Source: Bacteroidota bacterium (GTDB taxonomy: Bacteria > Bacteroidota > Bacteroidia > Cytophagales > Cyclobacteriaceae). Taken from it: a stretch of DNA of 64,000 bases. A model generated the notes under the pieces. That model was not told where the DNA came from and searched no databases. It saw only the letters and a program-made list of their open reading frames with translations. Positions 62,164 through 64,000 of the stretch are shown one piece after another; the stretch's first letter is position 1; each line of letters starts with the position of its first letter. Location of the stretch: assembly GCA_023417065.1 (NCBI GenBank), contig JAEZGH010000134.1:62001-126000 (forward strand), given 5' to 3'. The position numbers were made by a program, and so were the translations under genes.

Positions 62164-64000
62164 ATGAGGCACGTCCTGTTTGTATTGTTTTTGGTTTCTG
62201 GCTTCTCATCTTTTGGCCAGGCCGATGTACCTTCAGGAAAACGTGTCCAGCGGGCAATCCGTGTGGATCATGCTCCAAAAATTGATGGCGTCCTGGATGA
62301 AAATCTTTGGAATGTCAAAACAGAACGACATAACTTCATACAGTACCAGCCCGCGAACGGGACGCCGTCCAGGTTCGAAACTACCGTTCAGGTGATCTAT
62401 ACAGACAAGGCCGTATACATCGCGGCACGCCTTTATGATCCCGATCCACGTAAGATATTGCACGAATTCGGTGGTCGTGATGACATGGGCCGCAACTCGG
62501 ATTGGTTTGGAGTGGTGCTTGATCCTTATAACAGCGGAATCAGTGCGTTCACGTTTTTTGTGTCCGCCGCCGGCGTGCAAAGTGATTATTATCTCACCGG
62601 TACGTTCTGGGATTCGAGCTGGGATGCTGTCTGGAACAGTGCAGTGGCGCGAAACGAAGATGGGTGGACAGTGGAAATGGAAATTCCTTATTATGCCATC
62701 AGGTTTCCCCGGCAGGATGTCCAGGAGTGGGGCGTGAATTTCTTCCGCAGCGTAAAGCGCAATCAGGAAGAGGCGTACTGGAATCCTGTTGACAATTCTA
62801 TTCAGGGTATTGTAAACCAGTCTGGATTGTTACTGGGGATTGAGAAGATTCAGCCGCCGTTAAGATTGTCTTTTTCACCATATGTTACCGCTATATACAG
62901 ACACTCGGAAGAGACCGGCGAAGCTGACCTTTCCCTTACGGGCGGGATGGATGTGAAGTTTGGTATCAACGAAAGCTACACACTTGATATGAGCCTTGTG
63001 CCTGACTTCAGTCAGGTACAGTCGGATAACGTTGTGCTTAACCTTTCGGCTTATGAAGTTCGCTTTAGCGAAAACAGACAGTTCTTCACAGAAGGGACAG
63101 AACTGTTCAACAAGGGTAGCTTGTTTTACTCGCGCCGTGTGGGAGCTACCTTTGGCGAAATCTCCTACGATGAAGATAAAGAAGAAATTGTATCTCAACC
63201 AGTGCAGGCGAATCTGCTGAACGCAACGAAGATATCCGGAAGAAACAAAAAAGGCCTCGGATTGGGATTCTTCAACGCCGTAACAAACAAGACACATGCG
63301 CGGATAAAGCATAAGGAGTTTGGAACGGAACGAATCGTCGAAGTCGACCCCGTGACGAACTTCAACGTAATGGTTGTCGATCAGAATCTGAAGAACAATT
63401 CCAATCTTAATTTTACGCACACCAGCGTAATTCGGGGTAACGGCGGTAATGATGCGAATGTTAGCGGTGGATCTGTTTTGGTTAACGACAGGACACTGCG
63501 GTATCGCTTTCGTGCCTTTGGCTCCGTAAGCAATATTGCGCGGCGAAATCCAACGGATACCGATGGCAATGATACTGGATATAAGTATACCCTGGAGGCT
63601 GCCAAGGTCAGCGGTACCTGGCAATACGGGTTAAGCCGAACTGTTGAAACGAAGAATTATCATATAAATGATCTCGGCTATTTGCGTGCACCTAATGAAG
63701 TTTCTCATTATGGATGGGCGCGTTATTCCATCTTCAAACCCAAAGGCGTTTTTAATCGGTTCAATACCTATTTGTCGTTCTTCCATGATCAATTGTTTTC
63801 GCCCCGAAGATTCAGCGCACTGGATATAAACGCAAGCTCCTATGCGCAGTTCCGAAATTTCTGGTCGGTCAGCGCAAGCTATGGATTCAGGCCGGTAGAA
63901 GCCTATGATCATTTTGAACCCAGAACGGATGGTTACTTTGTAGCCCTTCCCACTTCCCGAAGTTATAGTATGTCGTTTGAAAGTGACTCACGGAAGCCGC
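62164..64000 (+). CDS. DUF5916 outer-membrane barrel protein with CBM9-like N-terminal domain (partial)
   Basis: An uninterrupted frame starts at the ATG at 62164 and leaves the window at the right edge after 612 codons. It has a signal peptide (cleavage after FGQA), then a carbohydrate-family-9-like domain (residues 30-220) with IRVDHAPKIDGVLDENLWN, GRNSDWFGVVLDPY and EIPYYAIRFP. The DUF5916 barrel follows, with PDFSQVQSDNVVLNLSAYEVRF and FFTEGTELFNKGSLFYSRR. These are surface proteins of Bacteroidota with unknown substrates, often next to peptide or glycan uptake genes. It may be the outer-membrane part of the dehydrogenase module. Confidence 0.9.
   Translation, partial: MRHVLFVLFLVSGFSSFGQADVPSGKRVQRAIRVDHAPKIDGVLDENLWNVKTERHNFIQYQPANGTPSRFETTVQVIYTDKAVYIAARLYDPDPRKILHEFGGRDDMGRNSDWFGVVLDPYNSGISAFTFFVSAAGVQSDYYLTGTFWDSSWDAVWNSAVARNEDGWTVEMEIPYYAIRFPRQDVQEWGVNFFRSVKRNQEEAYWNPVDNSIQGIVNQSGLLLGIEKIQPPLRLSFSPYVTAIYRHSEETGEADLSLTGGMDVKFGINESYTLDMSLVPDFSQVQSDNVVLNLSAYEVRFSENRQFFTEGTELFNKGSLFYSRRVGATFGEISYDEDKEEIVSQPVQANLLNATKISGRNKKGLGLGFFNAVTNKTHARIKHKEFGTERIVEVDPVTNFNVMVVDQNLKNNSNLNFTHTSVIRGNGGNDANVSGGSVLVNDRTLRYRFRAFGSVSNIARRNPTDTDGNDTGYKYTLEAAKVSGTWQYGLSRTVETKNYHINDLGYLRAPNEVSHYGWARYSIFKPKGVFNRFNTYLSFFHDQLFSPRRFSALDINASSYAQFRNFWSVSASYGFRPVEAYDHFEPRTDGYFVALPTSRSYSMSFESDSRKP

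Noticed and set aside
1..64000. CRISPR arrays, tRNA or rRNA genes, insertion sequences, prophage
   Set aside because: No spaced direct repeats, no tRNA T-arm with acceptor pairing, no transposase or phage structural gene was seen in either strand.

Overview
The window looks like the chromosome of a Bacteroidota bacterium, most likely an environmental polysaccharide-degrading member of the Cytophagia. Evidence: a SusC/SusD pair, many Tat-signal or lipoprotein carbohydrate enzymes, hybrid kinases with bacteriophytochrome-type HisKA boxes, a DUF5916 barrel protein, a PnuT-type vitamin transporter, and promoters fitting the Bacteroidota pattern TTTG-N18-20-TAnnTTTG. GC content is moderate. I see no rRNA, tRNA, CRISPR array, insertion sequence or prophage. 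The assignment below phylum is an inference.

Layout. 1-1764: minus-strand thiamine-type operon (promoter, TPP riboswitch, pnuT, and an acyl-CoA-dehydrogenase-like flavoprotein cut by the window edge). 2372-10725: mixed single genes (exported Gfo/Idh/MocA oxidoreductase, small hypotheticals, VOC and cupin proteins, a sugar kinase plus GT9 pair for lipopolysaccharide, an exported xylose-isomerase-like TIM barrel, a luciferase-like monooxygenase). 11542-18187: five-gene signalling operon (REC-histidine kinase, a 1203-residue CHASE3/GAF triple-receiver hybrid kinase, a lone receiver, CheR-like and CheB-like enzymes). 19085-26757: SusC, SusD, a lipoprotein, a Tat-exported aminotransferase and an AEC permease. 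26766-33832: acetyltransferase, lipoprotein, nitronate monooxygenase, YceI, a Crp-type regulator with a matching TGTGA-N6-TCACA box, rifamycin ADP-ribosyltransferase arr, an AraC/GyrI regulator and a phospholipase-D-like protein lacking its catalytic residues. 34004-49593: phosphate permease, GH43, an OBAP (DUF1264) lipoprotein, a secreted CHAT protease, a DUF4142 lipoprotein, a PAS histidine kinase, a decayed porin, a nucleoside hydrolase, a TetR regulator and a universal stress protein. 49730-64000: glycan region with GH29, GH13, GH109, GH9 and GH16, followed by two FAD-GMC dehydrogenase/subunit-3 pairs and a DUF5916 protein cut by the right edge.

How it works together. The right 14 kb reads as extracellular and periplasmic glycan breakdown (endo-glucanases, fucosidase, alpha-glucosidase, GH109) coupled to periplasmic oxidation of the released sugars or glycosides by flavin dehydrogenases. 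These probably reach the periplasm on the Tat signal of their small subunit. The exported Gfo/Idh/MocA protein and isomerase-like barrel at the left belong to families that often act on oxidised (keto) sugars, although they are far away. The SusCD-aminotransferase-permease block is a separate uptake locus, and its content suggests an amino-group substrate rather than a glycan.

Two intergenic repeat families (copies of TTGAAAC-like and TTTCTGATT-like words) recur between genes, and two gene remnants were found outside the open reading frames: a porin at 45580-46350, and a weaker NADH-dehydrogenase-like one near 32400.
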